Source: Forficula auricularia
Lineage: Eukaryota; Arthropoda; Insecta; Dermaptera; Forficulidae
Length of the DNA stretch: 64,000 bases
Reading direction: 5' to 3'
NCBI GenBank assembly: GCA_024734495.1
Contig: JALMQS010000089.1
Coordinates: 1,244,370-1,308,369, forward strand
The notes under the pieces were generated by a model. That model had not been told where the DNA came from, did not search any database, and saw nothing but the letters and a program-made list of their open reading frames with translations. Both the position numbers and the translations under genes were made by a program. Of this stretch, positions 11,905-21,812 are shown in pieces (within the stretch, counting starts at the first letter, position 1; each line of letters starts with the position of its first letter).

Positions 11905-12568
11905 TCTATATACGAGCAGTACCTGGCGTGCCCGATCGGTTGGAAACCTATTTCATTATTAAGATAAGATAGCAGTACCAGGCGTGCTCCGAGCTGGTGG
12001 CCCTGGCGGGCAGCGTCTCGAGATATGGCTATTATAATAATTTTAAAATTAATTTATCTACTAAAATTTCAAATGAGCCGCGCAGTAATAAATTAAGAAT
12101 TAATTTCATTATTCCATTAAATCATATCTCATTAAAACTTATATTATAAATTTAATATATATATATTTTTAAATTAATTTGTCTACTAAAATTTCAAGAA
12201 TTTATATTTTTCTTAAATTCAAAAAAAAAAATTAATTTTCCAAAGAATTAAATATAGGTATATTAATATATAATATATTTTAAAATTAATAAATTTGTCT
12301 ACTAAAATTTGAAATGAGACACGCCGTAAATCTAATATTCTAAGCTATATAGAGGAATATATTAATATATAGAGAATAGAGATGTTTTATTTGAAAAATT
12401 TGACAATCTAACTATTAGTTGCTTTTTCTCCCACATATTCTCCTTGCTGCGCCACGGGTACTGTCTGACAATGAGCTTTTATATATATAAATAAATTTTA
12501 ACCATAAAACGAGACGCTCCCTGCCAGGGGCTAGGTGACGCAGGGCCGAAGGCTCGGGCTTCAGCTAG
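11905..12568 (+). mobile_element. small Helitron-like element (664 bp)
   Basis: It begins A|TCTATATACGAGCAG and ends with a hairpin CCGAAGGCTCGG followed by GCTTCAGCTAG|T. This fits Helitron rules: 5' TC, 3' CTRR, a short hairpin before the end, and insertion between A and T without target duplication. The interior is AT-rich with GC-rich patches CCTGGCGGGCAGCGTCTCG (about 12000) and ACGAGACGCTCCCTGCCAG (about 12505) that are roughly inverted relative to each other. No Rep/helicase frame, so non-autonomous. Confidence 0.62.
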
Positions 12569-12939
12569 TAATAATATAATAATTAAAAATTATTAGATAT
12601 AGAAAAAAACTCCTTGACTCATGTGATACGTATATTATATTCCGTAGTATTTTAATTTTTACTTAGATTATATTTTTTTCAAATAAATTATGTTTACCTA
12701 TATTAATTTTGAAAATGGTGACATTACTGTTTTGTCATCGCAAGTACATAACTGTGTGTGCAAAATTTCAAAAAAATCAACTAGGTAAAAATATGTCAAA
12801 ATTCGATTACAAGAATCTTCTTCCTATAGAGAAAGGAAACCAGTCACAGGAACCAAGTTGAATGTAAGCATGTAAAAACGCCACATTACAGCGTTATCGT
12901 ACACGTTAACTGATAGTAGATGTATATAAAACATAATTT

Positions 12940-13200
12940 TCCACTCGGGTTCTGTTGAAATGTTGAAAAAGAGGCGTGAGTGAGTCCGTGGCACCACCAG
13001 TTGCAGGTTGTGTGTGCCACTTTGTAAACAGCCAGGAGGTTCCCTCCCGCTTGTTTATTTGGCCCGAGTGTCAAGGAACAGAGGCTGCTTTTGTGCCCAC
13101 CCACCACACTGAGGCCCATTCATTAGCGAGGCAAATGGACCCCTTCCTGTCCCATCGGACAAGCCCAAAATAAGCTTATCGACGATTTTAACGAATCCAA
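12940..13200. other. GC-richer, non-repetitive segment of unknown role
   Basis: Base composition here is close to balanced in a window that is otherwise ~70 percent AT, and I see no second copy. Frames exist on both strands (12976-13173 plus, 12886-13119 minus) but neither resembles a known protein. As it would lie inside the long first intron of the integrin gene, a regulatory element or an unrecognised exon is possible. Confidence 0.3.
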
Positions 13201-13402
13201 ATCAATAACCAGTGTGTTATTTGTTTGGCCATTTTGAATGGAATAAGAAGCGTTCATCATTCCTAGAAAGTCATTTTCGGTTCATAACAGGGTCAAAGTG
13301 TAAAAGGGCATTAGCATCATCAAATATACAGTTCTAAGAGTGGTTTGAGGCAACCACCTGCCTCCGCTCAACTCTTTCACTTCACTAAAAGTTCCACATA
13401 TC

Positions 13403-13648
13403 ATATCGTCGCTGATCTTACAAAACCTCGTAAGTCCGATTTTTGGCCAAATACGTATTATACCAACTTTTCACGCCGCATCTGTCTATTGAAACCTTAT
13501 TATTCTATTCCAATTTAATTTCGCGCTACGGACAAATAATAATTATTGCATTGTATTTGTATGTATTGTTGTTTAAAATGTTTTTCTTGTTTTCTGGCAA
13601 ACAATGAATTTAGGACTTACGAGGTTTTGTAAGATTAGCGACGATATC
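13403..13648. mobile_element. MITE with ~35-bp terminal inverted repeats
   Basis: ATATCGTCGCTGATCTTACA...CTCGTAAGTCC (13403-13437) is repeated inverted at 13613-13648 (GGACTTACGAG...AGCGACGATAT) with few mismatches. The 175-bp centre has no coding frame. Confidence 0.6.
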
Positions 13649-13682
13649 TACTCTTATTAAACGAGCAAAAATTGTTTATATA
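13647..13682 (+). mobile_element. Helitron 5' end fragment
   Basis: TCTACTCTTATTAAACGAGC followed by AAAAATTGTTTATATA is identical to the 5' end of the Helitrons at 22367, 39408 and 46222. It is cut off by the mariner insertion at 13685 and does not resume in recognisable form after it. Confidence 0.55.
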
Positions 13683-13684
13683 TA

Positions 13685-14600
13685 CAGGGTGCTTCAAAAA
13701 AATGTATACACACTTTGAACTTCCATAGAAAATTTATTTACCGTTCTACAAAGTTAAATTTCAGGAAAATAGAAAGCTGAAAGTCCAATGTAAATGAAAC
13801 ATAAATAACAAATGTTAATACTGTTCAAATTGGTGACCTGCAGCATCAATACAATTCTGAGTACGAGTCACCACTGATTCTGTACATCGTATCAAAACGT
13901 CCAATGAGATTTCTCTACACACTGCTTGAATCTCATTCCAAAGAATGTCTAGGTTACGTGGTTTACGTTTGTACACCTCATCTTTTAGTGTGCCCCACAA
14001 GAAGAAATCCAGTGGTGTAAGGTCTGGAGAGCGTGCTGGAAACTCGATTGGCCCCCTGCGTCCTATCCACTGGCCCGACAAATGCTTGCTGATTCCATAT
14101 TTCCTGCCATTCGTGCATTATACGGTAATGATGATTTTTATTTTCAACAAGATGGTGCCCCGCCGCACTATCACAGGGACGTACGAGCTTACCTGGATCA
14201 AAATTTGTCGGGCCAGTGGATAGGACGCAGGGGGCCAATCGAGTTTCCAGCACGCTCTCCAGACCTTACACCACTGGATTTCTTCTTGTGGGGCACAGTA
14301 AAAGATGAGGTGTACAAACGTAAACCACGTAACCTAGACATTCTTTGGAATGAGATTCAAGCAGTGAGTAGAGAAATCTCATTGGACGTTTTGATACGAT
14401 GTACAGAATCAGTGGTGACTCGTACTCAGAATTGTATTGATGCTGCAGGTCACCAATTTGAACAGTATTAACATTTGTTATTTATGTTTCATTTACATTG
14501 GACTTTCAGCTTTCTATTTTCCTGAAATTTAACTTTGTAGAACGGTAAATAAATTTTCTATGGAAGTTCAAAGTGTGTATACATTTTTTGAAGCACCCTG
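13685..14600 (+). mobile_element. Tc1/mariner foldback with ~390-bp near-perfect arms
   Basis: It starts CAGGGTGCTTCAAAAAAATG (13685) and ends ...TTTTTTGAAGCACCCTG (14600), flanked by TA on both sides. The left arm 13685-14083 is an almost exact inverted copy of the right arm 14213-14600. Translation across both arms differs at only a couple of residues, so the rearrangement is recent or the arms are being homogenised. The ~130-bp loop still encodes the QQDGAPPHYH region. This is the same architecture as 6533-7461 but from a different transposase subfamily. Confidence 0.85.
14094..14471 (+). pseudogene. mariner-like transposase, C-terminal third (DD41D spacing)
   Basis: The frame 14082-14471 shows FYFQQDGAPPHYHRDV (catalytic Asp about residue 24) and FPARSPDLTPLDFFLWG (Asp 66), 41 residues apart. 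The tail HQFEQY ends at the stop. The first catalytic Asp and the DNA-binding N-terminus are absent because the 5' half was replaced by an inverted 3' half. The mirror frame on the minus strand (13815-14081) is that duplicate, not a second gene. Insect proteins ending in this FLWG-type DDE core often carry an N-terminal DUF4817 helix-turn-helix, like the remnants at 30110 and 52395. Confidence 0.8.
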
Positions 14601-14660
14601 TATATCCAAACGCCTCCCACCCGATCGCGAACCCAAACAGTCTAGTAAATCTAGGCTATT

Positions 14661-14870
14661 TGAGCAAACTCAACCAAATTTTGTATACATAAAAAGTGGG
14701 ACCCCAGAAGTCTAAAAATGCAAAAACTAACCGCCCAAAATGGGGACGTGGGGGGTCAAAAAATGAAAATCTTGGCCATTTACAAAACTCAACCAAATAA
14801 ATTTTGTATACATAATCAATCAGTAGGACACCAGAAGTATAAAAATGCAAAAACTAACCCCCCCCCCCTA
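14661..14870 (+). repeat. ~120-bp tandem repeat with G-runs, two copies
   Basis: Two units, each containing CAAACTCAACCAAATTTTGT, ATACATAA, CCAGAAGT, TAAAAATGCAAAAACTAAC and a homopolymeric G or C run with a TCAAAAAATGAAAATCTTG block. The same unit occurs at 60147-60415 and in reverse at 38240-38500. Confidence 0.65.
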
Positions 14871-14880
14871 CATGATTATA

Positions 14881-16044
14881 AATAATTTTAGGGGCCAGCT
14901 TGTATGGTAAAGTTAAGTGGATGGCCACATCAGAACACGTCAGTTTATTTTAATGAAAGATATTGAAATGATGATAGAACTCGAAATACTAGATTTTTTT
15001 TTTGCTTTAGAGAACTATGCCCATACAGCCACGCAATTAATGATTCTATAATTTAAAGTGAAAAATGATGGTACAATTAAAGAAAGAAGTTAACCTATAA
15101 TCGGAGTGGGTGCTCATACTTGAGAACGATCGCAGAATAAGTCGATCGAAACGTTGTATTAAAATTGTAATTATTTGTTTCAATAAATAATTATAAAGTA
15201 ATCATGTGTGATTTAAATAAAAATTTAAACTTAAAAAAAAAAAACTGTTAAATATAATATTTATAACTCAATTTTGCATCTGATGAAAAAAAGGCTACAA
15301 AAATACTAGATTTATATTAAGCTCTAACACCAGCATTTCTAGTGAGAGTGCACTAATTAATTGTGCTAGTAAATTTGTTTATCAGACCTTTCGAAAAAAT
15401 TTCTAGTTAGGTCCCTGCTATTCACTGAATCGATTGGCTAAAAACTTAGCTCCTTAAAGAATATAGGACATTGCTTGTTCTGGTCAAAAATATGATGTCA
15501 CGAATAAAAATATCTTCACATAATAGTATAATAAATAATTTTTAAATTTGTTCAAGGACATTCCGTAATAAAAAACGATTTCCCTATTAAATGAGTCATT
15601 AATTTTGTCGCTATTTAGGACTACGAAGTGAGTATAAACAGAATTAATCTCTTATCTATTAATGAAAGGCGGGGAGGAAAAATTGTCCATAATTATATAG
15701 GATTGAAACAGCCTAATCATCTCTTTAGAATATATTATTAGATGTTTATGTAAAAGTAAATACCGATGAGTAAAGTGTTCACGTCTGCGGCCGGGTAATG
15801 AACTCAGAACTCCAAGTCGAACCGAGTGAAGTCATTGAATGAAAACGAAAGGGGGCTAAATTTATGGTCTCAATCAGCTGATGGAGTTAACACTTGAGAA
15901 TAGTCGAGGACACGAGTGAATTGAAATAGAGGGGGGGGGGGGTCAAAGGCCAACAGACAAACCAGAAAAATTAATTAACAAGTTTTTTTTTACAAGAAAC
16001 CTGGAGTGTGAGTTTTTTGTAATTACCAAGCTTAGACACAAAAA
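14881..16044. other. AT-rich stretch with one degenerate hammerhead-like scrap
   Basis: At 15125-15165 ACGATCGCAGAATAAGTCGATCGAAACGTTG resembles the stem II/GAAAC part of the hammerhead-like motifs described below, but the CUGANGA core is altered. It is followed by the AATAAATAATTATAA repeat also seen at 7880-8065. A G-run lies at about 15932. No gene. Confidence 0.35.
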
Positions 16045-16540
16045 TTACTTACTCTACTAAACGACGAAATATTAACATGAAATCACTTTTTGAAGTCGGT
16101 GCTAAACAAACTATATAAGCGAGCGTACCTGCCAAACGTACTAAGTAAGATCCGTCGAGTTCGATTCATAAAATGTATATTTTTGGCACCGACTTCAAAA
16201 ATGGTTTCATCTAAATATTTCGTCGTTTAGTTGTAACTAAATAAGATAATAATTATTTTATACCTTTTAGTGTATTTTATTTTATTTGTTGCATTTAATT
16301 TTTTTGAAGTCGGTTTTATTTTTTATTTTTCTCTTTTTAGTGATGTTATTAATAGTGACTTAATATAATACCTTGCATGCATCTCGTAAGAGAAAGCGTC
16401 AGGCGAATGAATCAGAAAATGATAGTAAAATTCAATTCATAAATAGAGAAATTATCTCGAAACGTTTGTGGGGTTTAAATGAATGTTTTAAAATTTTTTT
16501 ATAAAAGATTTTATTTATTATATGATTAATGTAAAGATTT
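16045..16540 (-). repeat. ACCGACTTC nested-palindrome family, partial copy
   Basis: Contains the core hairpin of the family: CGACGAAATATTAACATGAA...TTTTTGAAGTCGGTGC on the left and GGCACCGACTTC...ATATTTCGTCGTTTAG on the right, around a ~80-bp loop with CGAGCGTACC...GATCCGTCGAG. Then come GCATTTAATTTTTTTGAAGT and the trailing block around CATGCATCTCGTAAGAGAAA. Confidence 0.65.
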
Positions 16541-16644
16541 AAGCATCTTTTTTGAGTTTCTTTTTTTGAAAAAAAGATTGAATTTTTCAAAAATCAACCC
16601 AATTATCAATTATATAATATTGAAAAGTGAATTTATTTTTATTA

Positions 16645-17399
16645 ACCGACTTCAAAAAAGGAGGAGGTTCTCTATTCGACTGAATTTTTTTTTTTTTTTT
16701 TTTTTTTTTTTGTGCCTATGTTACCTCATATCTCCGCCAATTCTCAACCGATTTTGAAAAAAATTTTGCATTGGGTCCAGTCTAGCTTCCGATTGGTCCC
16801 ATTTTTTTTTCGTATTTTTTTCATAGGTATTAGACCTTTTTTATTAGGTTTGTTTAGACCTAACCTCTTTGTTTATGAACCGATTTCGATGGTTCTTTTT
16901 TATCCGAAAGGGGTGTCTTAGGGATGGTGTCCTATTAATTTGGTCAAGTTCTGATGATATGATCACTATTAATAACATCACTAAAAAGAGAAAAATAAAA
17001 ATAATTTTTAAGAAAAAAATAAAAACCGACTTCAAAAAATTCAATGCAACAAATAAAATACACTAAAAAGTATAAAATAATTATTATCTTATTTAGTTAC
17101 AACTAAACGACGAAATATTAACACGAAATTACTTTTTGAAGTCGGTGCCAAACATAATACCTTTTATGAATCGCACTCGACGGATCTTACTTAGTACGTT
17201 TGGAGGATATGCTCGCTTATAGGTATAGTTTGTTTGGTACCGAATTCAAAAAGTAATTTCGTGTTAATATTTCGTCGTTTAGTTGTAACTAAATAAGATT
17301 AATTTTTTGAAGTCGGTTTTTATTTTTTCTTAAAAATTTATATTTGTTGCATTTAATTTTTGAAGTCGGTTTTTATTTTCTTAAAAATTATTTTTATTT
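16645..17399 (+). repeat. ACCGACTTC nested-palindrome family, near full copy
   Basis: Starts TTAACCGACTTC...GGAGGAGGTTCTC, then a homopolymer T tract, CTCATATCTCCGCCAATT, two ACCGATTT...GATGGTTC-type blocks, AAACCGACTTC...ATTAAATGCAAC, the core hairpin with loop ACTCGACGGATCTTACTTAG, and the mirrored half. Frames seen here are by-products of the repeat. It is followed directly by the tRNA-like foldback at 17400. Confidence 0.7.
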
Positions 17400-17812
17400 A
17401 GAAACAAATCAAAGATTTTAGTAGAAATATGTTTACATTGCATATCAGAGGGTTTCATCCCTTGGGAATCGAACCCAAGCTCTAACTAAGCTTGCCGGGT
17501 TGTTAGCCAAACCCTTAAGACAAATCTCTCTCCGATATGCAACATATATAAGAAATAAAGCTACAAATTTTTCACTCCTTTTTTCAGTTTAGTCTGATTT
17601 TTTACTATTCCATTCGAGTTGAAAGGAGTGAAAAATGTGTAGCTTTATTTCTTATATATGTTGCATATCGGAGAGAGATTTGTCTTAAGGGTTTGGCTAA
17701 CAGCCCGGCAAGCTTAGTTAGCGCTTGGGTTCGATTCCCAAGGGGACGAAACCCTCTGATATGCAATGTAAACATATTTCTACTAAAATCTTTGATTTGT
17801 TTCCTAAATAAA
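17400..17812. repeat. foldback of a tRNA-like (SINE-type) sequence
   Basis: Arms 17400-17580 and 17624-17812 are inverted copies around a ~43-bp loop. Each arm carries a sequence with a pol III B-box/T-arm, TTGGGTTCGATTCCCAA, next to GGCTAACA(G/A)CCCGGCAAGC and ending GAAACCC, which can pair with GGGTTT. The D arm and anticodon stem do not fold as a normal tRNA, so I read it as a tRNA-derived SINE head rather than a working tRNA gene. Confidence 0.6.
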
Positions 17813-17815
17813 AAT

Positions 17816-18612
17816 AAATTCACTTTTCATTATTTATTATAATTTCGATTATTTGCTCATAAGAATTGAAGATTTACGTTATTTCGTCATTGATCATATC
17901 ATCATAACTTGACCAAATTATTATGGGACCATCCCTAAGGTACCCCCTTTCCAATAAAAAAAGAATCATCGAAATCGGTCTACGTGGTAAAAAGATCTCG
18001 CTGAACATACATAAAATAAATAAATAGGTATCTTGACCATATTGGAGCTATACTGATCCAAAAGCAGAAAGAATCATCGAAATCGGTTCATAAACAAAGA
18101 AGTTATGCCTGAACAAACATAACGTCCGCCTCTCTGGCTGGCAACTCGGAGGTCTCGGGTTCGATTCCCGGCTATGCCCAGACATTTTTTCTGTAAGTAT
18201 AGGGTCTGGTAATAAAAATTAAGTGGGAGATAAATTTAATTTAATTTATCGCATGAAGAATTTACCCCTGCTCGAAGCCCTTAAAAAACTTAGTAAATTG
18301 GATTGTATCTCTGAGATTTGTCTCGTGATTCCGGCTTCTTTTCTTCTACTCTGTTCCTTTCACGATGGAGGGGCCATCCCATACAGGCCTTTAGGGGATG
18401 CACCTTCTGGTTTATCTCCTTCTCACATCAATATCATTAAAAAAAAAAAGGTCCAATACCAATGAAAAAAAAACGGGACCAATCGGAAACTAGACTGAAC
18501 CCAATGCAAAAAAAATCATCAAAATCGGTTGACAATTGGCGAAGATATCAGGTAACATAGACACAAAAAACAAATTCAGTCGAATGAGAACCTCCTCCTT
18601 TTTTGAAGTCGA
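17816..18612 (-). repeat. ACCGACTTC family, reverse copy, opened by a SINE
   Basis: In reverse complement it runs from TTTTTTGAAGTCGATT (near 18605) through GTTACCTGATATCTTCGCC, CATTGGGTTCAGTC and ATTTGGTCAAGTTATGAT. The SINE at 18122-18452 sits where other copies read ...AACAAACATAACAAAAAAGGTCC. Confidence 0.6.
18122..18452 (+). mobile_element. tRNA-derived SINE with a CR1-like 3' tail
   Basis: The head GTCCGCCTCTCTGGCTGG...GAGGTCTC followed by GGGTTCGATTCCCGG (T arm and B-box) is tRNA-like. The tail 18330-18445 (TTTCACGATGG, GGGGCCATCCC, CCTTTAGGGG.TGCACC, ...CATCAATATCATTAAAA) is closely similar to the 3' end of the CR1-like LINE on the minus strand at 31231-31330. A SINE that borrows the 3' end of its partner LINE is a well-known arrangement. 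It is inserted in a copy of the ACCGACTTC repeat. The 80-codon frame over it is not a gene. Confidence 0.65.
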
Positions 18613-19390
18613 TTAAAAATTATCAAATAATGCAACATTTTATTGATTTTGATTTTTTTTTTAATGCTGAAATATGAAGCTTTTACAAAATAATATTTAT
18701 ATTTGTAAAATTATAGGATAGAATAGAAAAAATTGCATTAAATTACTGAAAACGGAGTTTCTTTGCTCGCGAGTGTATTTTAATTATATTTAGAAGAATT
18801 TTACATAATTCTTATTGATACATGGACATAGCCAGAATAATCCCTAAGCAAAGGGGGATATTTTGCCCGTCACCTTGACAGCATGTTTTCATGTAAGCTT
18901 AATACACATTGTCCAGAACCAAACTCAACTTCCTATATCCCAGAGCAGAGCAGGATTTACCATACAAATCCGCCTGACAATGATTTTGATTAATTCAACC
19001 AGCTGAACAGATTTATTTAGTCCAGGGAGTTGATATTGTCTCGACTCTGAGGATAATTCAATAAAGAACTACTTTTCCAGATGATAAATGGTCGATAGTT
19101 GAACAACTAATCGCAGTTCAATCAGATCTATTCCAGTGAATGGAGAACAGAAAATGTTTTTTTGTAACACTGATTAAGATAAACGCATTTACTATTAAAG
19201 AATCGTTAAAAGCGGACACTTGACTATTATGGTAAATTAAAAAGAAGAGGAGAGGGCGTTAATTAATGCGAAGAATAATAACACAGCAGAGACTTAACAG
19301 AGATCTGCTAAAGAATTAATTGAATTAGTGATGGGAAATATTCAGATCAGCATTGCAGCATCTCAATCCAAGCAATTGAATTGATTAATA
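18613..19390. other. unassigned stretch
   Basis: Mostly AT-rich; 18840-18980 is less so, without a second copy or a convincing frame. Nothing recognised. Confidence 0.4.
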
Positions 19391-19812
19391 CCAGCTGCGA
19401 AGCCCAACTTCGGCGGGCTTCTTCCTTGGCTAGGGGGCTACGTGCCCGTAGAGGGTTTTAAATTTCCTAAAATTTTAATAGATTTTATTTGTCAAGAACT
19501 ATTAGTAGGTTTTGAATTAATAATTGAAATTTTCTAATTTTGATAAATTTTATTTGTCATCAACTATTATTAGATTTTAAAATTAGGGGGTAGCTTATCC
19601 AACTTGGAAAAATAGCGCTATATATAGCCCATGGCATCTGGCCCACTACAGGTACAGGCCCACTACTGGTGCTTTTATCTTAATTGGTTTTTAAATTTTA
19701 TATCCCAATATTAATTCATTACAAATATTATTATATATTAGAATTCGCCAATTTGATTAATTAGAAGTATTTTTGATTGAATATTAAATTATTAAATACA
19801 TAATAATAATAT
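19391..19812 (-). mobile_element. Helitron-like 3' end, reverse orientation
   Basis: On the minus strand the terminus reads AAGCCCGCCGAAGTTGGGCTT followed by CGCAGCTGG and T. That is a 6-bp hairpin, five bases, then CTRR at an A/T junction. The body holds AT-rich repeats of ATTTTATTTGTCA...AACTATTA. The 5' end was not located. Confidence 0.4.
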
Positions 19813-20618
19813 CGAGGGGTGATCCGCGATTGGAAGTAGGTGTACAGCTCTTTGGAAGTATTTTGGAAGAACTTGGAAATATTTGGAAGTACTTGGAAAT
19901 ATTTGGAATTACTTGAGAATATTTGAAAGTACTTGGAAATATTTGGAAGTACTTGGAAATATTTGGAAGTGCTTGGAAATATTTGGAAGTACTTGGAGAT
20001 ATTTGGAATTACTTGAGAATATTTGAAAGTACTTGGAAATATTTGGAAGTACTTGGAAATATTTGGAAGTGCTTGGAAATATTTGGAAGTACTTGGAGAT
20101 ATTTGGAAGTACTTGGAGATATTTGGAAGAACTTGGAAATATTTGGAATTACTTGAGAATATTTGGAAGTACTTTGAAATATTTGGAAGTACTTGGAAAT
20201 ATTTGGAAGTGCTTGGAAATATTTGGAAGTACTTGGAGATATTTGGAAGAACTTGGAGATATTTGGAAGTACTTGGAGATATTTGGAAGTACTTGGAAAT
20301 ATTTGGAAGTACTTGGAATAATTTGGAAGTACTTGGAGATATTTGGAAGAACTTGGAGATATTTGGAAGTACTTGGAGATATTTGGAAGAACTTGGAGAT
20401 ATTTGGAAGTACTTGGAGATATTTGGAAGTACTTGGAAATATTTGGAAGTACTTAGAATAATTTGGAAGTACTTGGAGATATTTGGAAGAACTTGGAGAT
20501 ATTTGGAAGTACTTGGAGATATTTGGAAGTACTTGGAAATATTTGGAAGTACTTGGAATAATTTGGAAGTACAAGTGGAAGTAGGTGTACATCATATTAG
20601 GTCGCGGTCCACCCCTCG
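19813..20618. mobile_element. TIR-flanked element filled by a minisatellite
   Basis: CGAGGGGTGATCCGCG (19813-19828) and its inverted partner at 20603-20618 match at 14 of 16 positions. AATAATAT occurs immediately outside both ends (19805-19812 and 20619-20626), a perfect 8-bp duplication. Inside each end is GGAAGTAGGTGTACA in direct orientation. 8-bp duplications and an AGGGGTGG-like end suggest a hAT-type non-autonomous element, although the first two bases differ from the usual CA. The interior is the 20-bp array. Confidence 0.6.
19851..20572 (+). repeat. 20-bp minisatellite, ~36 copies
   Basis: Consensus TTGGAAGTACTTGGAAATAT, itself two variant 10-bp halves (ACTTGGAAAT / ATTTGGAAGT). Variants GTGC, AGAAC and GAATA occur in a higher-order pattern. 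Because 20 is not divisible by 3 and the unit has no stop, long frames appear in several phases and on both strands. These are artefacts, not proteins. Confidence 0.9.
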
Positions 20619-20630
20619 AATAATATTAAT

Positions 20631-20921
20631 ATCGTCTCCTTTGAGTGTAAATCTGCTAGCTCACAACAAAGAAATTTTACAGGGCAGAGAAAAAACAAAC
20701 AAAATTTAATATTGTGGTTATGGAAAAAAACTATTTTTCACATTTTTTTTCTACAACTTACGATCGTAATTTTAAGGAGCCGTTTTACTTGGACGATGCT
20801 GGTATTAATATGTAATATATGATAAAAAATGGATTTAGCAGGTTTACACTCTAAGGCGACGATATATCACTTTGAACTAAAGAAAAAATTATCGAGCAAC
20901 GCTCGGTGTTCCAGGTACTAA
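20631..20921 (+). repeat. palindrome and Helitron 3' terminus
   Basis: TCTCCTTTGAGTGTAAATCTGCT (20634-20656) is mirrored by AGCAGGTTTACACTCTAAGG (20837-20856). Just after it, CGAGCAACGCTCG (hairpin) followed by GTGTTCCAGGTACTAA (to 20921) matches the 3' end shared by the Helitrons ending at 23675, 40559 and 46996. Confidence 0.5.
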
Positions 20922-21066
20922 ATTTATAAATTTACAGATAAATAAATTGATTTTTATAAAAATTAACAAAAAAGAACTGAAAAATCTAAAAACACATTAA
21001 TATATGAAGTATATCAGTTAGGTATACAAAAACTTCACTGTAATATCTCCAACATAAACTTAAGTT

Positions 21067-21812
21067 TTTAACCGACTTCAAAAAAGGAGGAGGTTCTCTA
21101 TTCGATTGAATTTTTTTTTTTTTTTTTTTTTTTGTGCATATGTTACCTCATATCTCCGCCAATTGTCAACCGATTTTGAAAATTTTTTTTGCATTGGGTC
21201 CAGTCTAGCTTCCGATTGGTCCCATTTTTTTTCGATTTTTTTTCATAGGTATTAGACCTTTTTTATTAGGTTTGTTTAGACCTAACCTCTTTGTTTATGA
21301 ACCGATTTCGATGGTTCTTTTTTTATCCGAAAGGGGTGTCTTAGGGATGGTGTCATATTAATTTGGTCTAGTTCTGACGATATAATCACTATTAATAACA
21401 TCACTAAAAGAGAAAAATAAAAATTTTTAAGAAAAAAATAAAAACCGACTTCAAAAAATTAAATGCAACAAATATAAAAATACACTAAAAGGTATAAAAT
21501 AATTATTATCTTATTTAGTTACAACTAAACGACGAAATATTAACACGAAATTACTTTTTGAAGTCGGTGCCAAACATATACCTTTTATGAATCGCACTCG
21601 ACGGATCTTACTTAGTACGTTTGGCGGGTACGCTCGCTTATAGGTATAGTTTGTTTGGCACCGACTTTAAAAAGTAATTTCGTGTTAATATTTCGTCGTT
21701 TAGTTGTAACTAAATAAGATAATAATTATTTTATACCTTTTAGTGTATTTTTATATTTGTTGCATTTAATTTTTTGAAGTCGGTTTTTATTTTTTTCTTA
21801 AAAATTTTTATA
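21067..21812 (+). repeat. ACCGACTTC nested-palindrome family, full copy
   Basis: Same order as the copy at 16645: TTTTTAACCGACTTC, GGAGGAGGTTCTC, T tract, CTCATATCTCCGCCAATTG, AAACCGACTTC...AAATGCAAC, core hairpin with loop CGGATCTTACTTAGTACG...GGCGGGTACGCTCG, then the mirrored half ending TTTTTTGAAGTCGGTTTTTA. Confidence 0.75.

Noticed and set aside
12886..13173. Protein-coding exon in either frame
   Set aside because: Neither translation shows a recognisable motif and no convincing splice sites bound the open part; kept only as an unassigned GC-richer island.
13815..14081. Second transposase gene on the minus strand
   Set aside because: It is the mirror image of 14208-14471 created by the inverted duplication within one element.
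16566..17066. Four short frames with RLQKRRRFSIRLNF or similar peptides, also at 28083 and 37134
   Set aside because: They recur wherever the ACCGACTTC repeat occurs and contain homopolymer Phe/Lys from T/A tracts; by-products of the repeat.
17450..17765. Functional tRNA genes
   Set aside because: A good T arm/B-box is present, but D arm and anticodon stem do not fold and the sequence is inside a foldback; SINE head is more likely.
18223..18465. 80-codon frame ending in poly-Lys
   Set aside because: It covers the SINE tail and its A-run; similarity to the LINE 3'UTR, not to a protein.
19851..20572. CRISPR-like or telomeric repeat
   Set aside because: No spacers; unit not a telomere motif; enclosed by inverted ends.
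19923..20709. Long plus and minus frames of WKYLEVLGNI-type repeats (up to 228 codons)
   Set aside because: They are translations of a stop-free 20-bp minisatellite in several phases and both strands, so length here is no evidence of coding.
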